DNA from: Streptosporangiaceae bacterium
Lineage (GTDB): Bacteria > Actinomycetota > Actinomycetes > Streptosporangiales > Streptosporangiaceae
Length of the DNA stretch: 21,930 nucleotides
Direction: 5' to 3'
Assembly: GCA_030041195.1 (NCBI GenBank)
Contig: JASHOI010000057.1
Location: forward strand, 1 to 21,930
The translations under genes were made by a program, and so were the position numbers. This document shows, piece after piece, positions 14,495 to 21,930 of the stretch (position 1 is its first letter; each line of letters begins with the position of its first letter). The notes beneath the pieces are model-generated. The model was given only the letters and a program-made list of their open reading frames with translations. It was not told the origin of the DNA and did no database searches.

Positions 14495-15289
14495 ATGAGC
14501 AGTGTTAACGAGGACGGGGGGGCGCTAGGGACCTCGCCCGCCGTCGGTGAGAGGCCCAAGGGGCGACCGGGGCGGAAGCCGAAGGGCACCGTTCCCGCCG
14601 TCGTGGACGACCTGCCCGACAAGCCCGATCCCGACCACGTGCTGACCTGGCGGCAGCGCAAGGTGCTGCAGGTCATCCGCGACTCCGTGCAGCGCCGCGG
14701 CTATCCGCCGTCGATGCGGGAGATCGGCGAGGCGGTCGGGCTGACCAGCACCTCCAGCGTCTCCTACCAGCTCTCCACGTTGCAGCGGAAGGGATACCTG
14801 CGCCGTGACATCGGCCGGCCGCGCACGGTCGAGGTCCGGCTGCCCGGCCATCCGGCGATCCGCCCCGATAAGAGCCCGGAGGAAGAGCCGCCGATGGACA
14901 TCGCCTCGCAGGAGGCGGCCTACGTGCCCATGGTGGGCCGGATCGCAGCCGGTGGCCCGATCCTTGCCGAGCAGGCGATCGAGGACATCTTCCCGCTGCC
15001 CCGGCAGATCGTCGGCGAGGGCACGCTGTTCCTGCTGCGGGTCGTCGGTGATTCGATGATCAACGCGGCGATCACCGACGGCGACTGGGTCGTGGTGCGC
15101 GAGCAGAAGGTGGCGGAGAACGGCGAAATCGTGGCCGCGATGCTCGACGGCGAGGCGACGGTCAAGACGTTCAAGCGCTCCGACGATGGCAACGTCTGGC
15201 TGATGCCGCACAACCCCGCCTACACCCCGATCGCCGCCAACGATGTGACGATCCTCGGCAAGGTGGTGGCCGTGCTGCGCCGGGTCTGA
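14495..15289 (+). CDS. lexA: SOS repressor LexA
   Basis: 264 residues from ATG 14495, with GGAGG 7 nt upstream. An in-frame ATG at 14318 would put the SOS boxes inside the gene and is rejected. Residues 1-46 are a Lys/Arg/Pro/Gly-rich extension with RPGRKPKG, resembling an AT-hook. The winged helix-turn-helix spans about 48-112 ([35 protein letters not shown]). The self-cleavage site is Ala152-Gly153 in GRIAAGGP. The catalytic dyad is Ser187 (VGDSM) and Lys224 (ATVKTF). RecA-stimulated autocleavage relieves repression of DNA-damage genes. It is transcribed away from the LysM gene, and its 3' end faces that of leuS with 19 bp between stops. Confidence 0.97.
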   Translation: MSSVNEDGGALGTSPAVGERPKGRPGRKPKGTVPAVVDDLPDKPDPDHVLTWRQRKVLQVIRDSVQRRGYPPSMREIGEAVGLTSTSSVSYQLSTLQRKGYLRRDIGRPRTVEVRLPGHPAIRPDKSPEEEPPMDIASQEAAYVPMVGRIAAGGPILAEQAIEDIFPLPRQIVGEGTLFLLRVVGDSMINAAITDGDWVVVREQKVAENGEIVAAMLDGEATVKTFKRSDDGNVWLMPHNPAYTPIAANDVTILGKVVAVLRRV

Positions 15290-15308
15290 GACGGCCCGGC
15301 GCGCTCAG

Positions 15309-17843
15309 TCAGGCCGGCACGACGTTGACCAGCTTCGGCGCGCGCACGATCACCGTGCGTACGTCGCGTCCGGCCAGCGCCCGGCTCACCCCCGGCGTGG
15401 CCAGCGCCAGCTCACGCAGTTCGTCGTCGCCGATCCCGGGCGGAACCTCGAGCCGGTCGCGCACCTTGCCACCGACCTGGACGACACAGGTCACCAGGTC
15501 CTGAACGAGCAGCGCGGGATCGGCGGACGGCCAGCCCGCGCTCGCGACGGACGGCTGGTGGCCGAGCAGCTCCCAGCACTCTTCCGCGGTGTACGGCGCG
15601 AACAGCGAGAGCAGCACGGCCAGGGTCTCCGCCGCCTCCCGCACTGCCGGGTCGGTGCCGCCTGGCCCGGAGTCAACGGTCCGGCGTGCGGCGCTGACCA
15701 GCTCCATCAGCCGTGCGACCGCGACGTTCAGCCTCCTGGCCTCGACCAGCCTGGTCACCTCGTCGATGGTCCGGTGGGTCACCTTGCGCAGCTCGAGGTC
15801 ACCGTCCTGCAGCGCCGTGGATGGGGCCCCGGCGCCGACCTCGGCGGCCAGCCGCCATACCCGGCCAAGGAACTTGACCGAAGCCTCGGGGCGCACGTCA
15901 GCCCAGTCGATGTCGTCGGCCGGCGGGCTGGCAAAGATCATCGTCAGCCGGATCGCGTCGACCCCGTGCGCGGCGAGCTGCTCCCCCAGGTCCACCCCGT
16001 TGCCCAGGGACTTCGACATCGCCCGGCCCTGATTGATCACCTGGCCCTGGTTCAGCAGCTGGGTGAACGGCTCGTCATAGTCGAGCATGCGCATGTCGTG
16101 CAGGACCTTGATGAAGAACCGGCTGTACATCAGGTGCAGAATCGCGTGCTCGCTGCCGCCCACGTACAGGTAGACAGGGTTCCACCGGCGCACCGATTCC
16201 AGATCGAACGGGCCGTTCTCGTAGGACGGCGAGCAGTACCGCAGGAAGTACCACGAGGAGTCGACGAACGTGTCCATTGTGTCGGTGTCCCGCTTGGCCG
16301 GGCCGCCGCACTTCGGGCATTCGGTGTTGACCCAGTCCTCGGCCGCGGCCAGCGGGGAGACGCCCTTCGGCGCCAGGTCCTGGCCGCGCAGGTCGGGCAG
16401 GAGCACGGGCAGCTGCTCGTCCGGCACCGGCACCTCCCCGCACGCTGAGCAGTACACGATCGGGATCGGCGTGCCCCAGAACCGCTGCCGGGACAGCAGC
16501 CAGTCGCGCAGCCGGTAGTTGACCGCTGGGCGGCCCAGGCCACGCTGGGCCAGCAGGTCGATGATCGCCGAGATGGCCTTGGCCTTGGGCAGCCCGTCGA
16601 TCGGGCCCGAGTTGATCACCTCTCCGTCGCCGGGGGTCGCGACCCCGGTCTCCGCCGGGTCGGGGGCGTCGGTCTGCACCACCACGCGCACCGGCAGCCC
16701 GAACGCCCGGGCGAAGTCCAGGTCCCGCTGGTCGTGCGCGGGAACGGCCATGATCGCCCCGGTGCCGTAGTCCGGGAGCACGTAGTCGGCTGCCCAGACC
16801 GGGATCCGCTCGCCGTTGACCGGGTTGATCGCGTACCTGCCCAGGAACACGCCGGTCTTCTCGCGCTCGGTGGCCTGGCGCTCGATGTCGGTCAGCTTGC
16901 GCACCTGGGTCAGGTAGTCCTCAAACGCCTCGCGCTGCTCCGGTGCACACACCTCCTCGGCCAGCGGCGAGTCGGCAGCGATCACGAAGAACGTCGCCCC
17001 GTACAGCGTGTCCGGGCGGGTGGTGAACACGGTGACCGGCTCATCCCGGCCCTCGATCGTGAACTGGACCTCGGCGCCCTCGCTGCGCCCGATCCAGTTC
17101 CGCTGCATCATCAGGACCGGCTCGGGCCACAGCCCTTCCAGTTCGTTCATGCCCTCGAGCAGCCGGTCGGCGTATTCAGTGATCTTGAAGTACCACTGGG
17201 TCAGCACCCGGCGGACCACCTCGGCGCCGCAGCGCTCGCACCGGCCGGCGATCACCTGCTCGTTGGCGAGCACGGTCTGGTCGACCGGGCACCAGTTGAC
17301 GTAGCCGTCCTTGCGGTAGGCAAGGCCGCGCTCGTAGAACCGCAGGAACAGCCACTGGTTCCAGCGGTAGTAGCTCGGGTCGCACGTGTAGAGCCGCCGG
17401 GACCAGTCGAACGAGACCGCGTACCGCCGGAACGAGGCAGCCTGGGTGTCGATGTTCTTGTAGGTCCAGTCGGCCGGGTGGGAGTTGTTCCTGATCGCGG
17501 CGTTCTCGGCCGGCAGCCCGAAGGCGTCCCAGCCGATCGGGTGCAGCACGTTGTGCCCGCGCTGGAAGAAGTAGCGCGCGACGGCATCCCCGATCGCGTA
17601 CGCCTCGGCGTGTCCCATGTGCAGGTCGCCGGACGGGTACGGGAACATGTCGAGCAGATAGGTGCGTGGCCGTTCATCGGTGGGGTCATCGCTGGCCCGG
17701 AACGGGTCGAGCGCGGCCCAGCGCTCCTGCCACTTCTCCTGCACGGTCCGCGGATCGTAGGCCTCGCCGCGCGCGGCTTCCCGGCCCGGCGCCCGTTCTG
17801 CGGCGGCGCGCCGCCCCTGTTCCGCGTCCTGTCCGGCCTTCAT
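15309..17843 (-). CDS. leuS: Leucyl-tRNA synthetase
   Basis: 844 residues from ATG 17843, with GAGGG 5 nt upstream. It is a class I synthetase that charges tRNA-Leu. The HIGH motif appears as HMGH (75-78) in [14 protein letters not shown] and KMSKS as AMSKS (608-612). The CP1 editing domain has [14 protein letters not shown] (272-285) and [13 protein letters not shown] (366-378, with the conserved Asp). Two Cys pairs (C202/C205 and C509/C512) are zinc-type knuckles. The anticodon-binding domain follows about residue 655 and the C-terminal KVRDRLEVP domain is intact. The first 28 residues are a charged extension. As I recall, streptomycete and mycobacterial LeuRS are nearer 960 residues, so this one is compact. 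Its leader has features of leucine attenuation. Confidence 0.97.
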   Translation of the reverse strand: MKAGQDAEQGRRAAAERAPGREAARGEAYDPRTVQEKWQERWAALDPFRASDDPTDERPRTYLLDMFPYPSGDLHMGHAEAYAIGDAVARYFFQRGHNVLHPIGWDAFGLPAENAAIRNNSHPADWTYKNIDTQAASFRRYAVSFDWSRRLYTCDPSYYRWNQWLFLRFYERGLAYRKDGYVNWCPVDQTVLANEQVIAGRCERCGAEVVRRVLTQWYFKITEYADRLLEGMNELEGLWPEPVLMMQRNWIGRSEGAEVQFTIEGRDEPVTVFTTRPDTLYGATFFVIAADSPLAEEVCAPEQREAFEDYLTQVRKLTDIERQATEREKTGVFLGRYAINPVNGERIPVWAADYVLPDYGTGAIMAVPAHDQRDLDFARAFGLPVRVVVQTDAPDPAETGVATPGDGEVINSGPIDGLPKAKAISAIIDLLAQRGLGRPAVNYRLRDWLLSRQRFWGTPIPIVYCSACGEVPVPDEQLPVLLPDLRGQDLAPKGVSPLAAAEDWVNTECPKCGGPAKRDTDTMDTFVDSSWYFLRYCSPSYENGPFDLESVRRWNPVYLYVGGSEHAILHLMYSRFFIKVLHDMRMLDYDEPFTQLLNQGQVINQGRAMSKSLGNGVDLGEQLAAHGVDAIRLTMIFASPPADDIDWADVRPEASVKFLGRVWRLAAEVGAGAPSTALQDGDLELRKVTHRTIDEVTRLVEARRLNVAVARLMELVSAARRTVDSGPGGTDPAVREAAETLAVLLSLFAPYTAEECWELLGHQPSVASAGWPSADPALLVQDLVTCVVQVGGKVRDRLEVPPGIGDDELRELALATPGVSRALAGRDVRTVIVRAPKLVNVVPA

Positions 17844-17905
17844 TGGTCCCTCGCGATTTGCTAGATCCGATCACGTCCCCGGGCTGACTCCCAAAGACCT
17901 GCTTC

Positions 17906-17936
17906 AAAAAAACTGCCCCCCGGTCACGAGGGGCAG
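17906..17936 (-). terminator. Intrinsic terminator in the leuS leader (attenuator)
   Basis: On the minus strand CTGCCCC (17936-17930) pairs with GGGGCAG (17919-17913) and is followed directly by seven T (17912-17906), a textbook intrinsic terminator. It lies 62 nt before the leuS start with no coding gene just upstream, which points to attenuation. Confidence 0.8.
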
Positions 17937-17968
17937 CCGCGCCAACGACGAATCAGCTGGCGCGGCTA
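17936..17968 (-). promoter_or_regulatory. Hairpin preceding the leuS terminator (putative antiterminator)
   Basis: GCCGCGCCA (17966-17958) and TGGCGCGGC (17944-17936) form a perfect 9-bp stem with a 13-nt loop, extendable by an A-U and a U-G pair. The extension would occupy the first three bases of the terminator stem. Its 5' arm starts at the stop codon of the small Leu-rich ORF, so ribosome position could decide which structure forms. Confidence 0.55.
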
Positions 17969-17995
17969 GGTAAGAAGCAGCCGTGCAGAACGCAT
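17966..17995 (-). CDS. Putative leuS leader peptide (MRSARLLLT)
   Basis: A nine-codon ORF whose codons 6-8 are CTG CTT CTT (three consecutive leucines, two of them the rare CTT), ending in TAG at the foot of the hairpin. TACCCT (18007-18002) is a -10-like element placed so that +1 would be the A of the ATG, which would make a leaderless transcript; the -35 is weak. The same frame stays open upstream to ATG 18082 and contains another four-leucine run (18046-18035), so a 38-residue peptide is an alternative. Starvation for Leu-tRNA would stall the ribosome and favour the first hairpin over the terminator. Confidence 0.5.
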   Translation of the reverse strand: MRSARLLLT

Positions 17996-18078
17996 GCGCC
18001 AAGGGTAGCGCAACGAAACAGCAGGGGTGTCGCCAAGCAGGAGCAACCCCCCTGTTACACCTGGGCCGACGTGCAGCG

Positions 18079-18211
18079 GCATCACCCGCAACGGATGAGA
18101 GCCCCTGGCCTGACCGCCGCCCCGGGCCGGCCACGGATGGCAACCGCACTTGCAGCGCGGCGTGCCGGGCTGGAGTCCCCCAGCCGGGCTATCCCCCCGG
18201 GAGGGTGATGC
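18079..18211. other. Intergenic region with long-range inverted repeat, possible structured RNA
   Basis: GCATCACCC (18079-18087) is perfectly complementary to GGGTGATGC (18203-18211) and would close a 133-nt element containing further local stems, for example GGCTGG/CCAGCC near 18170-18186. It ends 69 nt before the DUF1269-type gene. I could not match it to any riboswitch consensus that I know. Apart from the leuS leader, no gene is seen in 17996-18280. Confidence 0.3.
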
Positions 18212-18280
18212 GCGCTGGCGGCCGGGGAGGCAGTTTGGGTCACTGATCCGATTCACATCTGCCTGATCGGGGGAGAGGCC

Positions 18281-18790
18281 GTGGCAAAGCCGGAATCAGT
18301 CTTCATCTACGTTGGCACCTATCCAGGCCAGGCCCAGGCCCGCGACGACTACCGGGTGGTCAAAGACCTGCACTCCGCCGGAGCGGTCGGGACCTACGAC
18401 GCCGCCGTGGTGACCAAGGACGACCAGGGCAAGGTACACGTCAACAAGGACGAGATGGCCACACGGCACGGCGCCTGGGGCGGCGCGGCGGCCGGGGCGG
18501 CGATCGGCGTCCTGTTCCCGCCCTCAGTCATCGCCACCACCCTGGTGGGCGCCGCGGTCGGCGGGATCAGCGGCCATCTGTGGCGCGGCATGTCCCGGGC
18601 CGACGTCAAGGAGCTCGGCGAGGTGCTCGACGACGGGGAGGCCGCCCTGGTGGTGGTCGGGGAGAGCAAGGTCGGGCCGGCCCTGGACAAGGCCACGCTG
18701 AAGGCCGAAAAGCACATCGCCAGGGAACTCGACGTAAACCCGCAGGACATCGACCAGGCAGTCCGTGAGGCTGCCGGGCAGATGAGCTGA
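18281..18790 (+). CDS. DUF1269-family protein with glycine-rich hydrophobic segment
   Basis: 169 residues from GTG 18281, preceded by GGGGGAG with 5 nt spacing. The N-terminus (SVFIYVGTYPGQAQARDDYRVVKDLH, given as the motif SVFIYVGTY then a helix) is a beta-alpha unit. Residues 64-99 are a Gly/Ala-rich hydrophobic hairpin (GAWGGAAAGAAIGVLFPPSVI then TTLVGAAVGG) as in DUF1269 proteins. The second half (ADVKELGEVLDDGEAALVVV) repeats a similar alpha-beta unit and ends in charged helices. No enzymatic residues are evident. It probably associates with membranes and its function is unknown. It stands alone, divergent from leuS, and is followed by a large hairpin. Confidence 0.8.
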   Translation: MAKPESVFIYVGTYPGQAQARDDYRVVKDLHSAGAVGTYDAAVVTKDDQGKVHVNKDEMATRHGAWGGAAAGAAIGVLFPPSVIATTLVGAAVGGISGHLWRGMSRADVKELGEVLDDGEAALVVVGESKVGPALDKATLKAEKHIARELDVNPQDIDQAVREAAGQMS

Positions 18791-18794
18791 CCGA

Positions 18795-18866
18795 CCCGGG
18801 TGCCCACAACGCCGGGCTGAACGCCCTCCGCCGATTCGGCGCGGCATCCAGCCCGGTGTCCCGGGC
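18795..18866 (+). terminator. Nested GC-rich hairpin after the DUF1269 gene
   Basis: An outer CCCGGG/CCCGGG pair (18795-18800 with 18861-18866) encloses CCGGGCTG/CAGCCCGG (18812-18819 with 18849-18856), with a small GCCGA/TCGGC stem inside. It lies just after the stop at 18790. There is no T-run, so it is a hairpin-only terminator at best. Confidence 0.5.
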
Positions 18867-19228
18867 CAGGCTGCGGCCGGCCTGCCGCGAACGCCAGCGC
18901 GGCACCGGCGAATGGCGCAAAACGGCGAGTTATTTCATCGCGAGTCCCCCATAGCGCACAAGAGGCCTCACGACACGGCCCAAGTGTGGTCGCAGCCAAT
19001 TCTCGTGAAGTGCCGTATGCCTCATGCAACGCATTGGCGATTTCACCTTGACCGTCGAACGCGCCACCAATAATGTCGTCTCACCCATCCATGATGCCGT
19101 CCGCTGACGCCTATGGGGAGGGCGACGGCGGCCGGGAAAACCGCTTGAACTGGCCGGCCGGTCGGCGGTGCGCTGATGGCTGGGCAGGCCCACGGGGGAT
19201 CAGGCCAGTTTCGGGGGAAAAGGTAATA
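18867..19228. other. Intergenic region upstream of the PKS-like gene
   Basis: No convincing gene on either strand. Short open frames lack ribosome sites and family features. Base composition is less GC-rich than the flanks (for example 18920-18960 and 19215-19275), as expected for a promoter region of the downstream gene, but I cannot pick out -35/-10 elements with confidence. Confidence 0.5.
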
Positions 19229-21930
19229 ATGGATATTCGGTCGCGCGCGGAGTCCTTGCGCCCAGTTCGGTATTTTCTGAGTCACAAAGGACGTGATCAG
19301 GAACCGGATTTCGCTCTGTCCCGAACCCGGCCGCAGGCATCCAATGCCGACGCGGGCGACGGCACCGACCGCTCATCGATCGCGATCATCGGCATGGGAT
19401 GCCGCTTCCCCGACGCCGACGATCCGGCCCAGCTGCTCGACCTCGTGCTGACTGGGCGGCGGGCCTTCCGCAGGCTGCCGCCGGCCCGCCTGGACCTGAC
19501 CGACTACTACAGTGCCGATCGGGCAACCCCCGACGCGACCTACAGCGCCCGGGCCGCGGTCCTTGAGGGGTGGCAGTTCGACCTGGCCGCGTTCGGCGTG
19601 CCGGTCGCCGTGTACCAGTCAGCCGACCCCGCTCACTGGCTGGCGCTCGAGACCTCAGCGCGGGCGCTGGCCGCGGCCGGCTTCGCGTTAGGCCAGGGCC
19701 TGGCCAGCAGCCGCACCGGCGTCATCATCGGCAACACCCTCACCGGCGACTGGTCGCGCGCTGCCGCGCTGCGGCTGCGCTGGCCATATGTCCGGCAGGT
19801 GCTCACCGAGGCGCTCGCGGCGGGCGACATCCCGAAGGATCGCGCGATTCCGGTGCTGGAGCACGCGGAGCGGCGCTACCTGGCACCGTTCCCTGCCGTG
19901 ACCGACGAGACCCTCGCGGGCAGCACCCCAGCGGTCATCGCGTCCAGGATCTGCGGCTTTTTCGGGTTCCGCGGCGGCGGTTACGCGGTGGACGGCGCGC
20001 AGGCCTCCGCGTTGCTCGCCGTGGCCTCCGCCTGCTCCGCGCTGGCCGATGGCGATCTCGACGTCGCTCTCGCGGGCGGAGTGGACCTCAGCCTCGACCC
20101 GCTGGAGCTGGTTGGGCTGGCCAAGACCGGCGCCCTGGCCCGCGGTGACGTGCGCATCTACGACGAGAACCCGACCGGGTTCCTGCCCGGTGAAGGCTGC
20201 GGCATGCTCGTCCTGATGCGGTCGGCCGACGCTCGCACGGCCCGGCTGCCGGTCTATGCCGAGATCGTGGGCTGGGGCTCGTCGTCAGCCGCCCAGGCAG
20301 GCACGTCCGTGCCCGACGCCGCGAGCCAGCTCCTCGCGCTGCGCCGGGCGTACCGGCGGGCCGGCATCGCCCCCGCCGACGTTCAGCTGATCGAGGGACA
20401 CGGCGCTGGAACCCCCGCGGCCGACAGCACCGAGCTGAACGCGCTCGCCGAGCTGCGCGCCGACGCGCGGAGCGTCGCGGCGCTCGGTTCGATCAAGGCC
20501 AACATTGGGAACGCCAAGGCGGCCGCTGGGGCGGCCGGACTGATCAAGACCGTGCTGGCGATGAGCACGGGCTACATCCCCCCGGCGACCGGGGTAACGA
20601 AGCCGCATCCGTTGCTGCGCAGCGGAGACGCCCATCTGCGGCTGCTGCCCGAGCCCGAGCCGTGGCCGGACGGGCCGCGGATCGCCGGCGTGAGCGCCAT
20701 GGGCCCTGGCATCGACGTCCACATCGTGCTGCGCAGCGAGCCGGTACGCGGCCGGCACGAGCGCAAGCGCGGGTCGAAGTCCCGGCAGCCGGAATCCGGG
20801 GCGTCAGCCACCCCGGCGCTGGCGGTCGGCGGCGCGGCCAAGACCACCGCGTACCTGCTGCACGCTCCGGACCGCAACGCCCTGGCCGCGATCCTGGCCC
20901 GGATCGCTCACGTGGCGCCGTGGCTGTCCGACGCGGAGCTCGGCGACCTCGCGGTCCAGCTCGCTGACGATGCCGGCAGCCAAGGTCCGGTGCGGCTGGC
21001 GATCGTCGCGTCAAACCAGAACCAGCTGGCCAGACTGGCCAGCCAGGGCACGGCAATGCTGGCCGGCCTGGCCGATGGCCTGCTCGCCTCGCGGCCCGGG
21101 ATCTACGCCGCCGACGACGCTGACGGCCGGGTCACGCTGCTCGTCTCCGACGCCTCCGTCAGCGCCGACGACGAGGTGCCAGCCGGTGAGGCCGGTGCGC
21201 TGTCCCGGCCTCTGGCCGCGCTCCGCTGGCTGGACGGGCTCGGCGTGGTCGCCAACGCGGCGGTCGGATACGGCCTTGGCGAGATCGCCAGCCTGGTCTG
21301 GGCGGGCTGCCTCAGCGAGGCCGACGCCATCGCGCTCGCCGCCACCCGCTTGCGGATCCTGAACGCCGACGCCGCGGCTGACCCATCCGGCGCCGCCGGC
21401 GCCGATGCCGGGGCCGCGTCTGCCGACGATCGCGCCGGTCGCCTCCGCGAGGCCGTGGGACGGCTCACGATCGGGGCGCCGGCCCGCCGCCTGATCTCCG
21501 CAGCGATCGGGCGCGAGGTCGTCTCCGCCGACGACGTCGCGGATCTGCTCTGCGCCCAGCTCGACTGCTCACCAGGACTCGGCCAGGCGCTGAGCACCGG
21601 CGCGGTCGGAGCCAGCCTGCTCCTGGAGACCGGCCCCGGCGAGGCCCTGTCCAAGGCGGCGTCGGTTCAGTGCGAGGTGCCGGCGGTCAGCCTGGGGTCG
21701 GGCATCGGCACCGACCTCGGCGGGGCCGAGCAAAGCCGCGCGGCCGCCGCCCTGTTCGCGACCGGTGCGCTGCCGCGCCCGGCGCTGCTCTTTGCCGGAA
21801 GGTCGGCCAGGCCGCTGGACATCTGGCGGGAGCGGACGTTCATCACCAACCCGTGCCAGGCGGCGCAGCCGGCCGCGCCACCCCGGACGTCGGAAGAGTC
21901 GCCCGCGACCGCACCCGCCATGCCGCTGGC
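19229..21930 (+). CDS. Enediyne-PKSE-like protein with inactive KS (Cys to Gln) and AT-like domains, 3' incomplete
   Basis: 900 codons from ATG 19229 (GGGGGAAAAGG upstream), running off the window. After a 50-residue extension the ketosynthase-like domain (about 51-505) starts at SIAIIGMGCRFPDAD. It has enediyne-PKSE features: RRAFRRLPPARL, YYSAD, VLEGW.FD, HWLALE, TGVIIGNTLTG, LRLRWPYVR, GFLPGEGCGMLVLM. The active-site cysteine of VDGACxS is Gln258 (VDGAQAS). His391 (EGHGAGT) is kept, but the second His is Asn428 (NIGNAKAAAG). After a linker, an acyltransferase-like domain (about 535-860) has GYGLGE (680-685) in place of GHSxGE, so the Ser nucleophile is lost. Neither condensation nor acyl loading by this part is expected. 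Cys to Gln is typical of chain-length factors and KSQ decarboxylases. Downstream domains and partners are unseen. Confidence 0.85.
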   Translation, partial: MDIRSRAESLRPVRYFLSHKGRDQEPDFALSRTRPQASNADAGDGTDRSSIAIIGMGCRFPDADDPAQLLDLVLTGRRAFRRLPPARLDLTDYYSADRATPDATYSARAAVLEGWQFDLAAFGVPVAVYQSADPAHWLALETSARALAAAGFALGQGLASSRTGVIIGNTLTGDWSRAAALRLRWPYVRQVLTEALAAGDIPKDRAIPVLEHAERRYLAPFPAVTDETLAGSTPAVIASRICGFFGFRGGGYAVDGAQASALLAVASACSALADGDLDVALAGGVDLSLDPLELVGLAKTGALARGDVRIYDENPTGFLPGEGCGMLVLMRSADARTARLPVYAEIVGWGSSSAAQAGTSVPDAASQLLALRRAYRRAGIAPADVQLIEGHGAGTPAADSTELNALAELRADARSVAALGSIKANIGNAKAAAGAAGLIKTVLAMSTGYIPPATGVTKPHPLLRSGDAHLRLLPEPEPWPDGPRIAGVSAMGPGIDVHIVLRSEPVRGRHERKRGSKSRQPESGASATPALAVGGAAKTTAYLLHAPDRNALAAILARIAHVAPWLSDAELGDLAVQLADDAGSQGPVRLAIVASNQNQLARLASQGTAMLAGLADGLLASRPGIYAADDADGRVTLLVSDASVSADDEVPAGEAGALSRPLAALRWLDGLGVVANAAVGYGLGEIASLVWAGCLSEADAIALAATRLRILNADAAADPSGAAGADAGAASADDRAGRLREAVGRLTIGAPARRLISAAIGREVVSADDVADLLCAQLDCSPGLGQALSTGAVGASLLLETGPGEALSKAASVQCEVPAVSLGSGIGTDLGGAEQSRAAAALFATGALPRPALLFAGRSARPLDIWRERTFITNPCQAAQPAAPPRTSEESPATAPAMPL

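Noticed and set aside
17844..18000. T-box riboswitch for leuS
   Set aside because: No AGGGTGGNACCGCG-type T-box sequence on the minus strand; a leader peptide plus hairpin and terminator explains the region better.
18090..18200. SAM or cobalamin riboswitch (GATGGCAACC and GGATGAGAG look suggestive)
   Set aside because: The remaining conserved blocks of SAM-I, SAM-IV, TPP, ydaO and cobalamin aptamers could not be found in order on either strand.
18930..19193. 87-codon minus-strand frame in the intergenic region
   Set aside because: No ribosome site, atypical low-complexity start, no family resemblance; codon bias not gene-like.
19570..20148. 192-codon plus-strand frame inside the PKS-like gene
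   Set aside because: Out of frame with a continuous 900-codon PKS-like reading frame; Arg/Gly-rich shadow.

Overview
The window is very GC-rich chromosomal DNA from an actinomycete. The evidence is strong G/C bias at third codon positions, a B12-dependent ribonucleotide reductase (nrdJ) next to nrdR, and the nrdR / LysM gene / divergent lexA arrangement known from mycobacteria and relatives. An enediyne-PKS-like gene begins at the right edge, which suits a secondary-metabolite-producing lineage. I cannot name the genus.

Left third (1-6900) is accessory and partly decayed. It holds the start of a secreted protein (1-164, minus), a PHP metallohydrolase (225-1256), an N-terminally truncated PIN domain, and an unrecognised 177-residue protein with an 18-bp palindrome in its promoter. 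Remnants of a DoxX-like gene and a sulfotransferase gene follow, both with internal deletions. Next is an intact operon of a DGPF (YCII-related) protein and an ECF42-type sigma factor, with a plausible ECF42 promoter in front. A further gene remnant shares a perfect 38-bp repeat with the DoxX region. A AAA/DUF4143 ATPase comes last, followed upstream by a 23-bp tandem repeat array and a 17-bp dyad.

The core (6930-17940) is housekeeping. nrdR and nrdJ form a minus-strand unit preceded by two NrdR boxes 32 bp apart and closed by a strong hairpin. nrdJ is broken by three inteins: a 142-residue mini-intein, and 396- and 383-residue inteins with LAGLIDADG endonucleases. They sit directly at a redox cysteine, at the thiyl-radical cysteine and at the APTG-TIG substrate loop, so the 946-residue reductase needs all three splicing events. 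Next come a LysM membrane protein (ChiZ/YneA-like by position) and divergent lexA, with three near-consensus SOS boxes between them. leuS is convergent with lexA. Its leader carries a Leu-rich mini-ORF, a hairpin and an intrinsic terminator, which looks like leucine attenuation.

The right end (18280-21930) has a DUF1269-type protein and then, after about 440 bp, the first 900 residues of an enediyne-PKSE-like protein. Its ketosynthase has Gln in place of the active Cys and Asn in place of one catalytic His, and its acyltransferase nucleophile motif is GYGLG instead of GHSxG. It therefore looks like a non-condensing, chain-length-factor-like subunit whose active partner would lie outside the window.
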